Below are positions 46,736 to 56,379 of a stretch of 64,000 nucleotides of DNA, piece after piece. The DNA is from Gimesia chilikensis (GTDB lineage: Bacteria; Planctomycetota; Planctomycetia; Planctomycetales; Planctomycetaceae), in assembly GCF_008329715.1 (NCBI RefSeq), contig NZ_VTSR01000032.1, forward strand, positions 372,001 to 436,000, read 5' to 3'. The notes under the pieces are model-generated. The model had not been told where the DNA came from. It did no database searches and saw only the letters and a program-made list of their open reading frames with translations. The first letter of the stretch is position 1. Each line of letters opens with the position of its first letter. Made by a program: the position numbers and the translations under genes.

Positions 46736-47404
46736 ATGTCGTCTGTTGATGTGCGAAACCGTTTGCTGGAAGCTGCGGGGCCTGTTTTTTCGGAAAAAGG
46801 CTTCGAGAAGGCGACGGTGCGCGAAATCTGTCAGAAAGCAGACGTCAACGTAGCGAGCGTCAATTACTACTTTGGCGACAAAGAACAGCTATATCTGGAA
46901 GTCATCTGCCTGGCCAAAGAGATGGGAGTCTCTCGAGCCCCTTTGCCTGAGTGGTCTCCCGGAACATCCGCCGAACAAAAATTGCGGGATTGGGTCATTA
47001 CGCTGGTCAGACGTATGTTGGGAACGGGAGAACTCTCCTGGAGCAATCACCTGATAATGCGGGAAGTCCTGAGGCCGACGAAAGCCTGCGGACATTTGAT
47101 TCAGGAGCTGTTTCGTCCCTTTGTGAATATTGCTGATGGGATACTGCTGGAAATGCTGGGGGACGAAATTCCTCCTTATCGCAGGATGCAGTGTATTTTC
47201 AGCATCGCAGCTCAGTGTCAGTTTTATCGGGTCTCAGGAGGGATGGTCAGCCTGATGCTGGGGCCGGAAGAGCAGGCAGCCCACTATGATCCAGAGCACC
47301 TGATTGAGCACATCCTGCAGTTCTCACTCGCAGCTGTTAAAAATCTGAAACAGGAATTCAACGAACCCGTTATGGAATCTTCTTCAACACTTCACAAGAT
47401 CTGA
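46736..47404 (+). CDS. TetR/AcrR-family regulator with CecR-type C-terminal domain
   Basis: 222 residues. The N-terminal helix-turn-helix reads RLLEAAGPVFSEKGFEKATV then REICQKADVNVASVNYYFGDKEQLY, the classical TetR signature. The C-terminal domain (about 75-205) resembles the CecR/YbiH type: NHLIMREVLRPTKACGHLIQ and QCIFSIAAQCQFYR. It probably represses the RND efflux operon that starts 125 bases downstream, releasing on binding a toxic ligand. A perfect palindrome in its upstream region fits autoregulation. The ligand is unknown. Confidence 0.88.
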   Translation: MSSVDVRNRLLEAAGPVFSEKGFEKATVREICQKADVNVASVNYYFGDKEQLYLEVICLAKEMGVSRAPLPEWSPGTSAEQKLRDWVITLVRRMLGTGELSWSNHLIMREVLRPTKACGHLIQELFRPFVNIADGILLEMLGDEIPPYRRMQCIFSIAAQCQFYRVSGGMVSLMLGPEEQAAHYDPEHLIEHILQFSLAAVKNLKQEFNEPVMESSSTLHKI

Positions 47405-47529
47405 ACCTGAGCAAGGCAGAATGCGACTAGATCGATAGACCACTCTCAGTTCTTCCCGGAAATCTCCCGTTGGTCGGAAGCGTCCGCAGCCAACTCTCGT
47501 AGGAATGCGATTCAGCATAGAAATCAGTC

Positions 47530-48978
47530 ATGTCAGAAACGAAAACAAAAACATCTCAAAGCTGGTCTAAGAAGCTGAAGCATATTCTGCTGCCGATTCT
47601 GATTCTGGGGATCGGTGGTGGCAGTATGGTTGTCCTGAAAGCCATGAAGCAGGAGCCGGAGCAACAGGAAAACCTGACCGAACAGACCGCACCCCTGGTC
47701 TCAACCGAAACGATCAAGGTTTCCGATTCGGGAGTGACGATTGCCGTTGATGGGATTGTGGTTCCCTCGCGAGAAGTGAAGCTGGCAGCGGAAGTCGCCG
47801 GCAAGGTGCTCTACACGAAAGATGGTTGTAAGGTTGGCAATCTGGTGCAGAAAGCAACGCAGCAGGAAAAGGAAGCGGGTGGAGATGAAAGTCTGCTGAT
47901 TCAGATCGATCCGGAGAATTACCAGTTGGAGGTGCAGCGTCTGACACAGGAACTGGGGCAGGCTCAGAACGCCATTGATGAACTGGAAGTTGAAATCGAC
48001 AATGCCAAATCGATGATCGATCTGGCACACGAAGAAGTCCTGCTGCAGAAAAGTCAGTTAAGCCGGGTCGAAAAATTACGGACGCGAAATGTTGTCTCTG
48101 ACACGGAATACGAAGAAGCCAAACGGGGTGAGCTGGCAGCGCGGAATGCGCTGCAGAAACTGACCAATGAAGCAGACCTGCTGCGGGCACGTCGTCAGCG
48201 GATGATGCTTGCCCGCGACCTGGTCAAAGTACAGCTTTCCCGTGCGCAACTGGATCTGAAGCGTACGAAAATCTATTCGCCCATCAACGGTGTCATCGTG
48301 GAAGATACGGTGGAAAAAGATGGGTATGTGAAGGTCGGTGATCCCCTGGTAATGATCGAAGACACATCCTCGGTCGAGGTGCGATCCAATTTGCGGATGG
48401 AAGAACTGTATCAGCTCTGGCAGCACGCGGCTCAATCTGCTCAAAAGGGCAAACCTGTGCCCGTTGCCGGAAATGGCGGGCGGCATGATCTGGGATACCA
48501 ACTGCCCCAGTTGCCGGTCAAAGTGAGCTACGAAATTGGTGGAAGAAAATTTATCTGGGACGGCAAGCTTTCCCGCTACGATGGGATCGGACTGGATGAG
48601 AAAACCCGTACGGTTCCATGCCGGATTGTTGTCTCTGATCCGCGACCGACTGAAATTCTGGTTAACGGAAAACCGACGAGTCAGGTTGTGGGCGCACCAC
48701 CGCTGGCGCGAGGGATGTACGTCTCGGTGGAAATTCCTCTGGAGGGTAATGTATCTCTGCTCGAAATACCGGAAACGGCGATTCGACCAGGTAACATGGT
48801 CTGGATTGTCCAGGAAGGCAAGCTGCACGAAGAGAAGATTCGCGTGGTTGATACCAGTGGCAGTCAGTTGCTGGTGGAACTGGGGGCCTCAGGGCTCAAG
48901 CCCGGCGATCGTGTGGTGACCTCGCCCTTAAGTGTGGCCAATGAGGGAATGCCTGTCCGTGAAGGAGAGTTGAAATGA
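47530..48978 (+). CDS. RND periplasmic adaptor (membrane fusion protein), system 2
   Basis: 482 residues. An N-terminal membrane anchor spans about 16-37 (HILLPILILGIGGGSMVVLK). The lipoyl half-motif VDGIVVPSREVKLAAEVAGK is followed by a long coiled coil (about 135-240) and IYSPINGVIVEDTVEKDGYV. The beta-barrel and membrane-proximal domains carry an insertion near 290-330. It is 80 residues longer than the system 1 adaptor, partly through KDGCKVGNLVQKATQQEKEA near 95-115. Its stop overlaps the permease start by 4 bases (ATGA), showing a tight operon. Confidence 0.9.
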   Translation: MSETKTKTSQSWSKKLKHILLPILILGIGGGSMVVLKAMKQEPEQQENLTEQTAPLVSTETIKVSDSGVTIAVDGIVVPSREVKLAAEVAGKVLYTKDGCKVGNLVQKATQQEKEAGGDESLLIQIDPENYQLEVQRLTQELGQAQNAIDELEVEIDNAKSMIDLAHEEVLLQKSQLSRVEKLRTRNVVSDTEYEEAKRGELAARNALQKLTNEADLLRARRQRMMLARDLVKVQLSRAQLDLKRTKIYSPINGVIVEDTVEKDGYVKVGDPLVMIEDTSSVEVRSNLRMEELYQLWQHAAQSAQKGKPVPVAGNGGRHDLGYQLPQLPVKVSYEIGGRKFIWDGKLSRYDGIGLDEKTRTVPCRIVVSDPRPTEILVNGKPTSQVVGAPPLARGMYVSVEIPLEGNVSLLEIPETAIRPGNMVWIVQEGKLHEEKIRVVDTSGSQLLVELGASGLKPGDRVVTSPLSVANEGMPVREGELK

Positions 48979-51900
48979 AGTCGGTCATTAAATGGGCCAT
49001 CAACAACTCTCCGGCGATGAACACGTTGATGGTTACCGTGCTGGGGGTCGGCCTGGTCTCGCTGATGTTCATGCGACGCGAAGTCTTTCCAGAGTTTGAA
49101 CTGGAGATCATTCTGGTTTCGGTGCCTTACCCCGGAGCGAGTCCCGATGAAGTCGAGGAGGGAATCTGTCAGAAGATGGAAGAATCCGTCCGCGCGATTG
49201 ACGGCATTAAGAAGATTACTTCCATCGCCAGTGAAGGTTCGGGCTCGCTGGTACTTGAACTCCGCGCCGATGTGCCTGACGTGCAGAAGATCTTAAACGA
49301 GGTCCGCTCCGAAATTGATCGCATCCCCAGTTTTCCTGAGCTGGCAGAAGATCCGGATATTCAGCAGATTACTTTCCGCCAGGTGGCGATTGAAGTCGCC
49401 GTCATAGGGCCCGGGAATGAGGATGAGAACAGCGAACTGGAACTCCGCACGGTTTCCGAGAAGATTCGCGATGAACTATTGCAGCTGAAGTCGGTCTCGC
49501 AGGCCAACATTGCCGGAGCCCGGGATTATCAGATCGACATTGAGATACCGGAAGCGACCCTGCGAAAGTATGGCCTGACTCTACAGGATGTTGCCCGCAC
49601 GGTACGACGGGAAAACCTGGAACTGCCGGGCGGTAAAATGAATACCAACTCGCAAGTACTCTTGCTGCGGGGGAAGAATAAGCATCTGATCGGGAGTGAA
49701 ATTGAAAAAATTCCGCTGGTAACCGAACCGGGTGGAGTCGTGCTGACGGTCGACGACCTGGGGGAAGTGCATGATGAATTTGCTGATACGACCATGATCA
49801 GCGAAATCAATGGCAAACCGGCCATGTCGATCGCCGTCGAACGTACATCTCAGGAAGACCTGCTGGCGATTGTGGAAGAGGTACGGGAGTACGTCAAAGA
49901 TGCCCAACTGCCTCCCGGATATTCGCTCAAGCTCTGGAAAGATCAGTCCATCGATGTGCGCGACCGTATGGAGTTGTTGAGTTCGAACGGGCTTCAGGGG
50001 CTGATTCTGGTGTTTATCACCCTGGCCATCTTTCTGGAATCGAGACTGGCGTTCTGGGTCGCACTGGGTATTCCAATTTCGATGTTCGGTGCCTGTATCG
50101 TGTTGTATTACACGGGGCAGACTCTCAACATGCTTTCGATGTTTGCCTTCCTGATGGCGCTGGGGATCATCGTGGATGACGCGATTGTTGTCGGCGAAAA
50201 TATTTATGAGCATCGGCAGATGGGCAAATCGTTCGTTACTGCTGCCATCGATGGGGCCTCTGAGGTACTGCCGTCTGTCTGTGCCTCGGTGACGACGACG
50301 GTTATCGCATTTGCTCCTTTGTTGTTTGTCTCCGGGATCATGGGCAAGTTTATCGCGGTGATGCCGATTGCTGTAATCGCGATGCTGCTCATTTCGCTTT
50401 TGGAAAGTACGTTCATTCTGCCCTGTCACCTGGCGCACGGAAATCCCTCGAAATCCGGGGCACAGAATGGAGAATCGGAGGGTTTTGTCGGGCGGAAACT
50501 GAATGCGTTCATCGAAAAATGCTACACACCAGTGTTAAAGGCTTCGCTGAATTATCCCTCTTCTACGCTGGCGGTTGCAGCAGCATTGATGCTGCTCTCT
50601 GCAGGTTTGATTATGGGCGGGTTTGCTCCCTTCAACCTGTTTCCTAAAACCGATTATCGGATGATTGAAGCCACAGTGGAATTTCCTGATGGTACTCCCA
50701 AATCAATTACCGATGCCGCGACGCGCAAGATTCGTCAGGACTTTCTCGATCTGGATCAGGAGTACCAGCAGAAGCACGGCAAGTCACTGATTAAGCTGAC
50801 TCGACGAAATGTCGGATTTGGTACCCGGGAAGAATCCGGAGCCCAGCTGGGGGGGACGGTTGAAGGCAGTCATATCGGTAAAGTCAGTATCGAAATCGTG
50901 GAGGCCGGCGAGCGAACAATCGGAAGTGAAGCGCTGCTTGAGCTCTGGCGGGAACGCGTCGGTGAAGTGCCTGGCGTCGATCGAATGACTTTTAAATCTC
51001 CCACGATGGGTCCGGGGGGCAAGCCGATTGAGTTTAAGCTGCTCTCTGATGGTACGCATTTAAGTGAACTGGAAGCTGCGGTCGAAGCATGCAAACGGGA
51101 ACTGGAAACCTATCCCGGCGTTAAGGACGTTAATGACGATTCGAGTCCAGGAAAGTGGGAATTCCAGATTAAAATCAAAGATAATGCTCGTGCCATGGGG
51201 GTACCCCTGGCGGATGTCGCTGAAACAGTTCGCGCAACGTACTACGGCGAAGAAGTCATGCGGCTGCAGCGTGGTCGTCATGAGGTCAAGCTGATGGTCC
51301 GCTACCCGGAAGAAGAGCGACGTTCGCTGATGAGCTTTGATGATATTCGAATCCGGACCGGCGACGGAAGCGAACGTCCTTTAACGGAACTGGCGGATGT
51401 CACTGTCAAACGTGGGTATTCCGAAATCAACCGGATCGATCAGCAGCGATCGATTACTGTCTATTCCGACCTCAATGAGAAAGAGGGAAATGCCCGTGAA
51501 ATCGTGCAGGCCCTGAAGAAACCGGGAGGCTTTATCGATGAGCTGGCTGCCAAATACCCGAACGTAAGAGTTCGCTGGGAAGGACAGCAGGAACAGACCA
51601 ACGAATCGGTAAACAGCCTGATTATCGGTCTGATGATCGCACTGGCGTCAATGTTCGCGTTACTGACGGTTGAATTCCGTTCGTATGTGCAACCCCTGAT
51701 CATTCTTGGAATCATTCCTTTCGGAATTATTGGTGCGGTGTTTGGGCATGCGATCCTGGGGATGGAACTGACTCTGTTTTCTTTGTTCGGTCTGGTGGCG
51801 TTGACGGGAGTGGTCGTGAATGATTCGATCGTATTGATCGACTTTATCAATCATCGTGTTGCTGATGGACTGCCTCTCAAGGATGCGTTGATCGATGCGG

Positions 51901-52208
51901 GGCGTCGTCGTTTTCGTCCAGTGTTATTGACTTCGATGACGACGATTGTGGGACTGGCTCCCATTTTGAAAGAGACGTCTTTCCAGGCCCAGATTATTAT
52001 TCCGATGGCGGCAAGTCTGATTTTTGGTCTGATGCTTGCCACGGTGCTCGTGTTATTCCTGGTTCCCACCTATTATTACCTGTATGCCCGCCTGATGGGG
52101 GCACAGCCGAATGAGCCCTGGTGGGACAAAATGGATGGAAAGCATGAGGAAGCAGCCTATAATGAACTTGAAGGGCAGCACTCAGAGGCAGCTCCCGTTC
52201 AGGCTTGA
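48975..52208 (+). CDS. RND efflux transporter permease, system 2
   Basis: 1077 residues, HAE1-type. TM1 (NTLMVTVLGVGLVSLMFMRR) is followed by PYPGASPDEVEEGICQKMEE. The TM4 proton-relay motif GIIVDDAIVVGENIYEH has the paired Asp of AcrB, unlike system 1. A second relay-like VNDSIVLIDFINH lies in TM10. The C-terminus is a 35-residue acidic tail. It is translationally coupled to the adaptor gene and probably controlled by the TetR/CecR-type protein upstream. Substrate unknown. No outer-membrane channel gene follows. Confidence 0.93.
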   Translation: MKSVIKWAINNSPAMNTLMVTVLGVGLVSLMFMRREVFPEFELEIILVSVPYPGASPDEVEEGICQKMEESVRAIDGIKKITSIASEGSGSLVLELRADVPDVQKILNEVRSEIDRIPSFPELAEDPDIQQITFRQVAIEVAVIGPGNEDENSELELRTVSEKIRDELLQLKSVSQANIAGARDYQIDIEIPEATLRKYGLTLQDVARTVRRENLELPGGKMNTNSQVLLLRGKNKHLIGSEIEKIPLVTEPGGVVLTVDDLGEVHDEFADTTMISEINGKPAMSIAVERTSQEDLLAIVEEVREYVKDAQLPPGYSLKLWKDQSIDVRDRMELLSSNGLQGLILVFITLAIFLESRLAFWVALGIPISMFGACIVLYYTGQTLNMLSMFAFLMALGIIVDDAIVVGENIYEHRQMGKSFVTAAIDGASEVLPSVCASVTTTVIAFAPLLFVSGIMGKFIAVMPIAVIAMLLISLLESTFILPCHLAHGNPSKSGAQNGESEGFVGRKLNAFIEKCYTPVLKASLNYPSSTLAVAAALMLLSAGLIMGGFAPFNLFPKTDYRMIEATVEFPDGTPKSITDAATRKIRQDFLDLDQEYQQKHGKSLIKLTRRNVGFGTREESGAQLGGTVEGSHIGKVSIEIVEAGERTIGSEALLELWRERVGEVPGVDRMTFKSPTMGPGGKPIEFKLLSDGTHLSELEAAVEACKRELETYPGVKDVNDDSSPGKWEFQIKIKDNARAMGVPLADVAETVRATYYGEEVMRLQRGRHEVKLMVRYPEEERRSLMSFDDIRIRTGDGSERPLTELADVTVKRGYSEINRIDQQRSITVYSDLNEKEGNAREIVQALKKPGGFIDELAAKYPNVRVRWEGQQEQTNESVNSLIIGLMIALASMFALLTVEFRSYVQPLIILGIIPFGIIGAVFGHAILGMELTLFSLFGLVALTGVVVNDSIVLIDFINHRVADGLPLKDALIDAGRRRFRPVLLTSMTTIVGLAPILKETSFQAQIIIPMAASLIFGLMLATVLVLFLVPTYYYLYARLMGAQPNEPWWDKMDGKHEEAAYNELEGQHSEAAPVQA

Positions 52209-52240
52209 TTCTGTTTGTGAACAGGATTACAGGCTCTTGC

Positions 52241-52269
52241 TTGTTGTGATGGCGTCTGGTTAGTATACG
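52241..52269 (+). promoter_or_regulatory. Sigma-70-type promoter of panD
   Basis: TTGTTG (52241-52246) and TATACG (52264-52269) are 17 bases apart. The gene starts about 70 bases downstream. Confidence 0.45.
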
Positions 52270-52340
52270 CCCTCCATTTTTAAGACAGGCCTCTAGTCAG
52301 AGTCGAATAGAAGACGATATCTTCTTTCAGGTTGAGAAGA

Positions 52341-52724
52341 ATGAAGCGCGTACTACTCAAATCAAAAATCCACCGAGCCACGGTGACCGAAGCGAATCTG
52401 GCCTACAATGGCAGTGTGACCATCGATCAGGAATTGATGGAAGCAGCAGACATTGTGGAGTACGAACAGGTACAGATCTACAACATTACTTCGGGGACCC
52501 GGTTGACCACCTACGCGATTGTAGGAGAGCCCGGTTCGGGAGTGATCTGCATCAACGGCGCTGCCGCACACCTGGTAAATCCCCAGGACCTGGTGATTAT
52601 CGCCAGTTACGCGGAATATAAAGAGAAAGAAGCCCGCGGCCATCAACCCAAGGTCGTGCTGGTTGATGAGAATAACACTCCGATTCCCGCCAGTCAGCCG
52701 GTAGCCACCAGCTCAGAATCGTGA
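52341..52724 (+). CDS. panD: Aspartate 1-decarboxylase
   Basis: 127 residues from ATG 52341 ([20 protein letters not shown]). I prefer this to the TTG nine bases upstream because it places the self-cleavage site at Gly24-Ser25 in [10 protein letters not shown], exactly where E. coli PanD is cut to form its pyruvoyl group. Other family parts are [10 protein letters not shown] and [19 protein letters not shown]. It makes beta-alanine for pantothenate, which feeds the CoaC/CoaB steps encoded at 30-31 kb. A Pro/Glu/Ser tail of about 15 residues extends the C-terminus. Confidence 0.96.
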   Translation: MKRVLLKSKIHRATVTEANLAYNGSVTIDQELMEAADIVEYEQVQIYNITSGTRLTTYAIVGEPGSGVICINGAAAHLVNPQDLVIIASYAEYKEKEARGHQPKVVLVDENNTPIPASQPVATSSES

Positions 52725-53039
52725 ATAGCCAGATAATTAAGCCGAATGCTTAATTATTGTGCAGCTCTGTGGCGGCCATTCGCAGTCGAATTGTATTGCG
52801 TGCAGAATTTCAAAAAAAATCGGTCTGCCACTTCCTTCCTCTTCAGTCATAGCGTATCATATTGATGCGTTCGCCATCTTTTTGAGCATGCTGGTGCAAT
52901 GTTTTCATGCTGTGAATTCAGTGCTGGCATCACTTTCGGAAAAGTTAACTCACCGAAATGCTTATGACTAAACTGCTTATGAACTTGTTTCAGCATCGCA
53001 CAACCTTGCTGTGACTGATTAGGATTTTCCGATAAACGA
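52725..53039. other. Intergenic region between panD and the sigma-54 activator
   Basis: 315 bases. The perfect repeat ATAATTAAGC-CGAAT-GCTTAATTAT (52733-52757) begins 8 bases after the panD stop; it is AT-rich and without a T-run, so it may be a weak terminator or an operator. A 70-codon frame at 52759-52971 lacks protein-like features and is not called. Confidence 0.45.
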
Positions 53040-54080
53040 ATGGAAGACGATCGCCCTATTTTAGAAGATATGGTGGGGTACAGCCCTGCGATGCGTAACG
53101 TCTATCGTCTGACGCGTCGTGCAGCTGCCACATCATCGACGGTCTTACTGACTGGAGAAACCGGCACCGGTAAAGAGCTGATTGCCCGTGGTATCCATGA
53201 ACTCAGTCCGCGCGCTACGGGTCCTTTTATCCGTGTGAACTGCGGTGCTTTGAGTGAAAGCCTGCTGGAAAGCGAGTTGTTTGGTCACATCAAAGGGGCA
53301 TTCACCAGTGCTGTTGAGAATCGGACAGGACGTTTCGAAGCGGCCCACGGAGGAACTATCTTTCTGGACGAGATTAACTCCGTCAGTTTTACATTGCAGG
53401 TGAAGCTGCTGCGTGTTCTGCAGGAGCATGAATTTGAACGTGTCGGTGACACGCGATCGATCTCTGTTGACTGTCGTTTTGTCGCGGCTACCAACCGTAA
53501 TCTGCTGGATGAAATCGAAGCCGGGCGGTTCCGGGAAGACCTGTATTATCGATTGAACGTGATTCCCATCGATCTGCCTCCGCTGCGCGAACGTTCTGAG
53601 GATATTCCAGATCTGGTTCACTTTTTTGCGAAGCAGTTCTCTGCAGAAGAAAAGATTCCTCTGCCGAATTTCTCGAGCGAGGTGTTGAACACATTCAAGA
53701 ACTACAGCTGGCCGGGCAACGTTCGCGAACTGCAGAACTATGTTGAACGACTGATCGTACTTTCTGGTGAAGATGGTCCTTCGCTGGATTTACTGCCGGG
53801 GCATGTGACCGGGCGTTCCGCTCCACGGGCTGTCTCTGCTCGCGCACAGGATCCGGAGACGATCTGTCGTGATCTGGTTTCCATGGAGTTGCAACGGGTG
53901 GGAGAGGATTCCACCGATGTGCATACTCAGGTTGTGTCGCTCGTGGAAAAAGAAGTGATTTTGCAGGTTTTAAGGTCCTGCCAGGGTGTCCAGACCAAGA
54001 CAGCCACCCGGCTGGGGATCAATCGCAATACGCTGCATAAAAAAATCTCGGAGTACGAATTAGAATCTGAAGCAAGATGA
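53040..54080 (+). CDS. Receiver-less sigma-54 activator (bacterial enhancer-binding protein)
   Basis: 346 residues. The AAA+ domain occupies about 8-245: Walker A GETGTGKE (39-46), loop 1 GAFTSA (86-91), Walker B GGTIFLDE (104-111), [20 protein letters not shown] and sensor 2 WPGNVREL. A Fis-type helix-turn-helix ([20 protein letters not shown]) ends the protein. There is no receiver, GAF or PAS domain, and an in-frame stop (53016-53018) closes the frame upstream, so the layout is PspF-like. The sigma-54-contacting motif is normally GAFTGA; Ser replaces the second Gly. Such activators usually answer to a partner protein or to their own level. Two sigma-54 promoters in this window are possible targets, but no link is shown. 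Confidence 0.93.
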   Translation: MEDDRPILEDMVGYSPAMRNVYRLTRRAAATSSTVLLTGETGTGKELIARGIHELSPRATGPFIRVNCGALSESLLESELFGHIKGAFTSAVENRTGRFEAAHGGTIFLDEINSVSFTLQVKLLRVLQEHEFERVGDTRSISVDCRFVAATNRNLLDEIEAGRFREDLYYRLNVIPIDLPPLRERSEDIPDLVHFFAKQFSAEEKIPLPNFSSEVLNTFKNYSWPGNVRELQNYVERLIVLSGEDGPSLDLLPGHVTGRSAPRAVSARAQDPETICRDLVSMELQRVGEDSTDVHTQVVSLVEKEVILQVLRSCQGVQTKTATRLGINRNTLHKKISEYELESEAR

Positions 54081-54081
54081 C

Positions 54082-54112
54082 TTGCCCTTCACCAGCTGAA
54101 CAGCCCTATAAT
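54082..54112 (+). promoter_or_regulatory. Possible promoter of the hemX-hemA operon
   Basis: A perfect TATAAT (54107-54112) lies in the palindrome CCCTATAATAGGG. The best -35 match, TTGCCC (54082-54087), is 19 bases away, which is long. The first gene starts at 54194. Confidence 0.35.
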
Positions 54113-54193
54113 AGGGTGCCGTTCTGATTCTCATCAGAAACGCCGCAGTCCCACCACTTTTCAGCCCCTTCTGTTCGTGATAAAGTCGTCAGC

Positions 54194-55102
54194 ATGTTGT
54201 CAAATGTGACTGTTTTCTGTTTCATGGCCAGTTACCTGGTAGCCTTCTGCTTAGAGTTGGCCCGGTTTCTGCGCAAGAAGAACGGATGGCTGCGACCGCT
54301 GATCATTCTGTTTTCCCTGGCGGGACTGGTGGCCCAGACTGCCTATCTATTCAATCGCTCCCATGAAACACAACTGCCGCCCCTGTTAGGCTCGACGCAC
54401 GACTGGCTGGTGGTTTTCTCGTGGCTGCTGGTGGCGATCTATCTGTTTATTAACCTGATCGATGAGGAACTCTCGATCGGGCTGTTTCTGTTTCCGTTGG
54501 TGCTCGCGCTGGTCGTGGCTTCCTATTTTGTCGATCACGTGACGAATCCGCTCGTACAGCCCGCGACCCGATCCTGGGCGATGCTGCATGCTACACTGCT
54601 GGTCCTGGGAGGCGTGGGAATTGTACTCTCGTTTGTGCTCAGCGCGATGTATCTGATTCAGCACCGACGGTTGAAGCAGAAACAGAATTTTTCCGATGGA
54701 TTTCATCTGCCCAGTCTGGCCAAGCTCTCGCGGTTGAATCGCTGGGCTTTGATGATCGCGGCTCCCATGCTGACGGTTGGCATGGGCATCGGTATTGGAC
54801 TGGGGGTCTATGTGCGCAAGGGAGCTCAGGCCATTTCGTTTGTTGACCCGGTCATCATTGTCTATGAGATTGTCTGGGCGGCGATGCTGTTGAGTGTGAT
54901 TTTTATCCTGCGTACGAAACAACCCAATCAGAAGCATATTGCTCAGTTGACGATCTGGACCGGAGGGCTGTTGCTGCTGACCGTGATCGGCATTCAGATT
55001 CTGACCAATATCCGTCTGTTGAACGTGGATTCCTGGCACTCCGGATCGGAGCAGCCACGGATAGAATCGCAGGAGACGACTGCAGAGAGGGCCGCCTTGT
55101 GA
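54194..55102 (+). CDS. CcsA/HemX-type cytochrome c assembly membrane protein
   Basis: 302 residues with eight predicted membrane segments. The core resembles CcmC/CcsA-type proteins: STHDWLVVFSWLLVAIYLFI, RSWAMLHATLLVLGGVGIVL with the conserved His, and LSRLNRWALMIAAPMLTVGM. HemX-type members sit next to hemA and are thought to affect heme handling or glutamyl-tRNA reductase level. The stop overlaps the hemA start by 4 bases (GTGA). The C-tail is Ser/Glu-rich and cytosolic. The tryptophan-rich WWD motif of heme handlers is not obvious. Confidence 0.8.
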   Translation: MLSNVTVFCFMASYLVAFCLELARFLRKKNGWLRPLIILFSLAGLVAQTAYLFNRSHETQLPPLLGSTHDWLVVFSWLLVAIYLFINLIDEELSIGLFLFPLVLALVVASYFVDHVTNPLVQPATRSWAMLHATLLVLGGVGIVLSFVLSAMYLIQHRRLKQKQNFSDGFHLPSLAKLSRLNRWALMIAAPMLTVGMGIGIGLGVYVRKGAQAISFVDPVIIVYEIVWAAMLLSVIFILRTKQPNQKHIAQLTIWTGGLLLLTVIGIQILTNIRLLNVDSWHSGSEQPRIESQETTAERAAL

Positions 55103-56379
55103 ATCTGCAGGTCGTATATTGTAACCACCAGACTGCGGGACTGGATGTGCGAGAGAAGCTGGCGTTCTCCTCAAAAGAACAGCTGGAAGAGGCATATTCC
55201 ATCCTCAAAAAGTCCTATCCGGAAACGGAGATGGTGGTAATCTCGACCTGTAACCGGGTGGAGCTCTATACCGCGACGCAGGAGCCGGAAACCGGGCCTT
55301 CCCACCAGGAACTGGCCAAATTCTTTTCGGAATTTCATCACGTTCCGGTCAGCGATTTCTTCGAAGACTTTCTGGAGCGAACCGGTCCTGATGCCGTACG
55401 ACATCTGTTTCAGGTCGCTTCCAGTCTCGACAGCATGGTGCTCGGCGAACCTCAGATAGTGAATCAGGTTAAAGAAGCCTATCAACGGGCGACCGAGAAT
55501 GCCTTATGTGGACCGCTGACCCATGCCTTGTTCCAGCAGGCGATCCGGGTTTCGGCGCGGGTGCGTACGGAAACCATGCTGGCAGAGGGGCGGGTTTCGA
55601 TCGCCAGTGTGGCGGTGGGGACCTTCGGGAAAAGCATATTCGAGCGTTTTGACGACAAGACTGTTCTGATCATCGGGGCAGGCGAGATGGCCGAAGAGAC
55701 TCTGACTTATCTCAAAGATGAGGGGGTCAAGAAGATTGTCGTGGTCAATCGCAGCCTGGAAAACGCCCGGAAGCTGGCAGTCAAGGTGGGAGGTGAGGCG
55801 CGTCCTTTTGATGATCTGGATGATTGTCTGGCGGAAGCGGATGTGATTGTCAGCACGACCGGAGCCTCTCAGCCGATCGTGGATGTGGAACGGTTTCAAC
55901 GGGTATTAAAAAAGTCTGGCAATAAAACATTCTTTATTCTCGACCTTGGTGCACCGCGGGATTTTACTCCTGCAGTCGGCCAGATCAACGATAATATCTT
56001 TCTGTTCGATATCGATAACCTGGAAGCGACCTGTGAAAAGAACCGGCGGGCGCGTCAGAAAGAGGTTGAAAAAGCACTGACGATCATCGACGAAGAAACC
56101 GAGCGTTTCATGCATGGTGTCTATCATCGAGCGACCGGGCCGATTATCAAACAGCTCCGCGAACAGTGGCACGATGTACGCGAGCAGGAAGTCGACAAGC
56201 TGTTCAGCAAGCTGTCCCATCTGGATGAAAAAGATCAGGAACTGATTAAACGTTCGATCGAACAGATTGTGAATAAGCTGCTGCATCCACCACTGGAAGT
56301 CCTGCGTCAGGAAGCACGCGAAGGGACGCCGCACGGCTTGCTCGACGCGCTGAAGCATCTATTCCATATTCGCGACTGA
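55099..56379 (+). CDS. hemA: Glutamyl-tRNA reductase
   Basis: 426 residues, start GTG 55099 overlapping the previous stop. It reduces glutamyl-tRNA to glutamate-1-semialdehyde, the first step of tetrapyrrole synthesis. The catalytic Cys lies in VISTCNRVELY. Substrate loop motifs are VASSLDSMVLGEPQIVNQVK and ETMLAEGRVSIASVAV; the NADPH fold has IIGAGEMAEETLTYL, VVNRSLENARKLA and FILDLGAPRDF. The C-terminal dimerisation domain follows (about 310-426). Coupling to the HemX-like gene is a common arrangement. Confidence 0.96.
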   Translation: MNLQVVYCNHQTAGLDVREKLAFSSKEQLEEAYSILKKSYPETEMVVISTCNRVELYTATQEPETGPSHQELAKFFSEFHHVPVSDFFEDFLERTGPDAVRHLFQVASSLDSMVLGEPQIVNQVKEAYQRATENALCGPLTHALFQQAIRVSARVRTETMLAEGRVSIASVAVGTFGKSIFERFDDKTVLIIGAGEMAEETLTYLKDEGVKKIVVVNRSLENARKLAVKVGGEARPFDDLDDCLAEADVIVSTTGASQPIVDVERFQRVLKKSGNKTFFILDLGAPRDFTPAVGQINDNIFLFDIDNLEATCEKNRRARQKEVEKALTIIDEETERFMHGVYHRATGPIIKQLREQWHDVREQEVDKLFSKLSHLDEKDQELIKRSIEQIVNKLLHPPLEVLRQEAREGTPHGLLDALKHLFHIRD

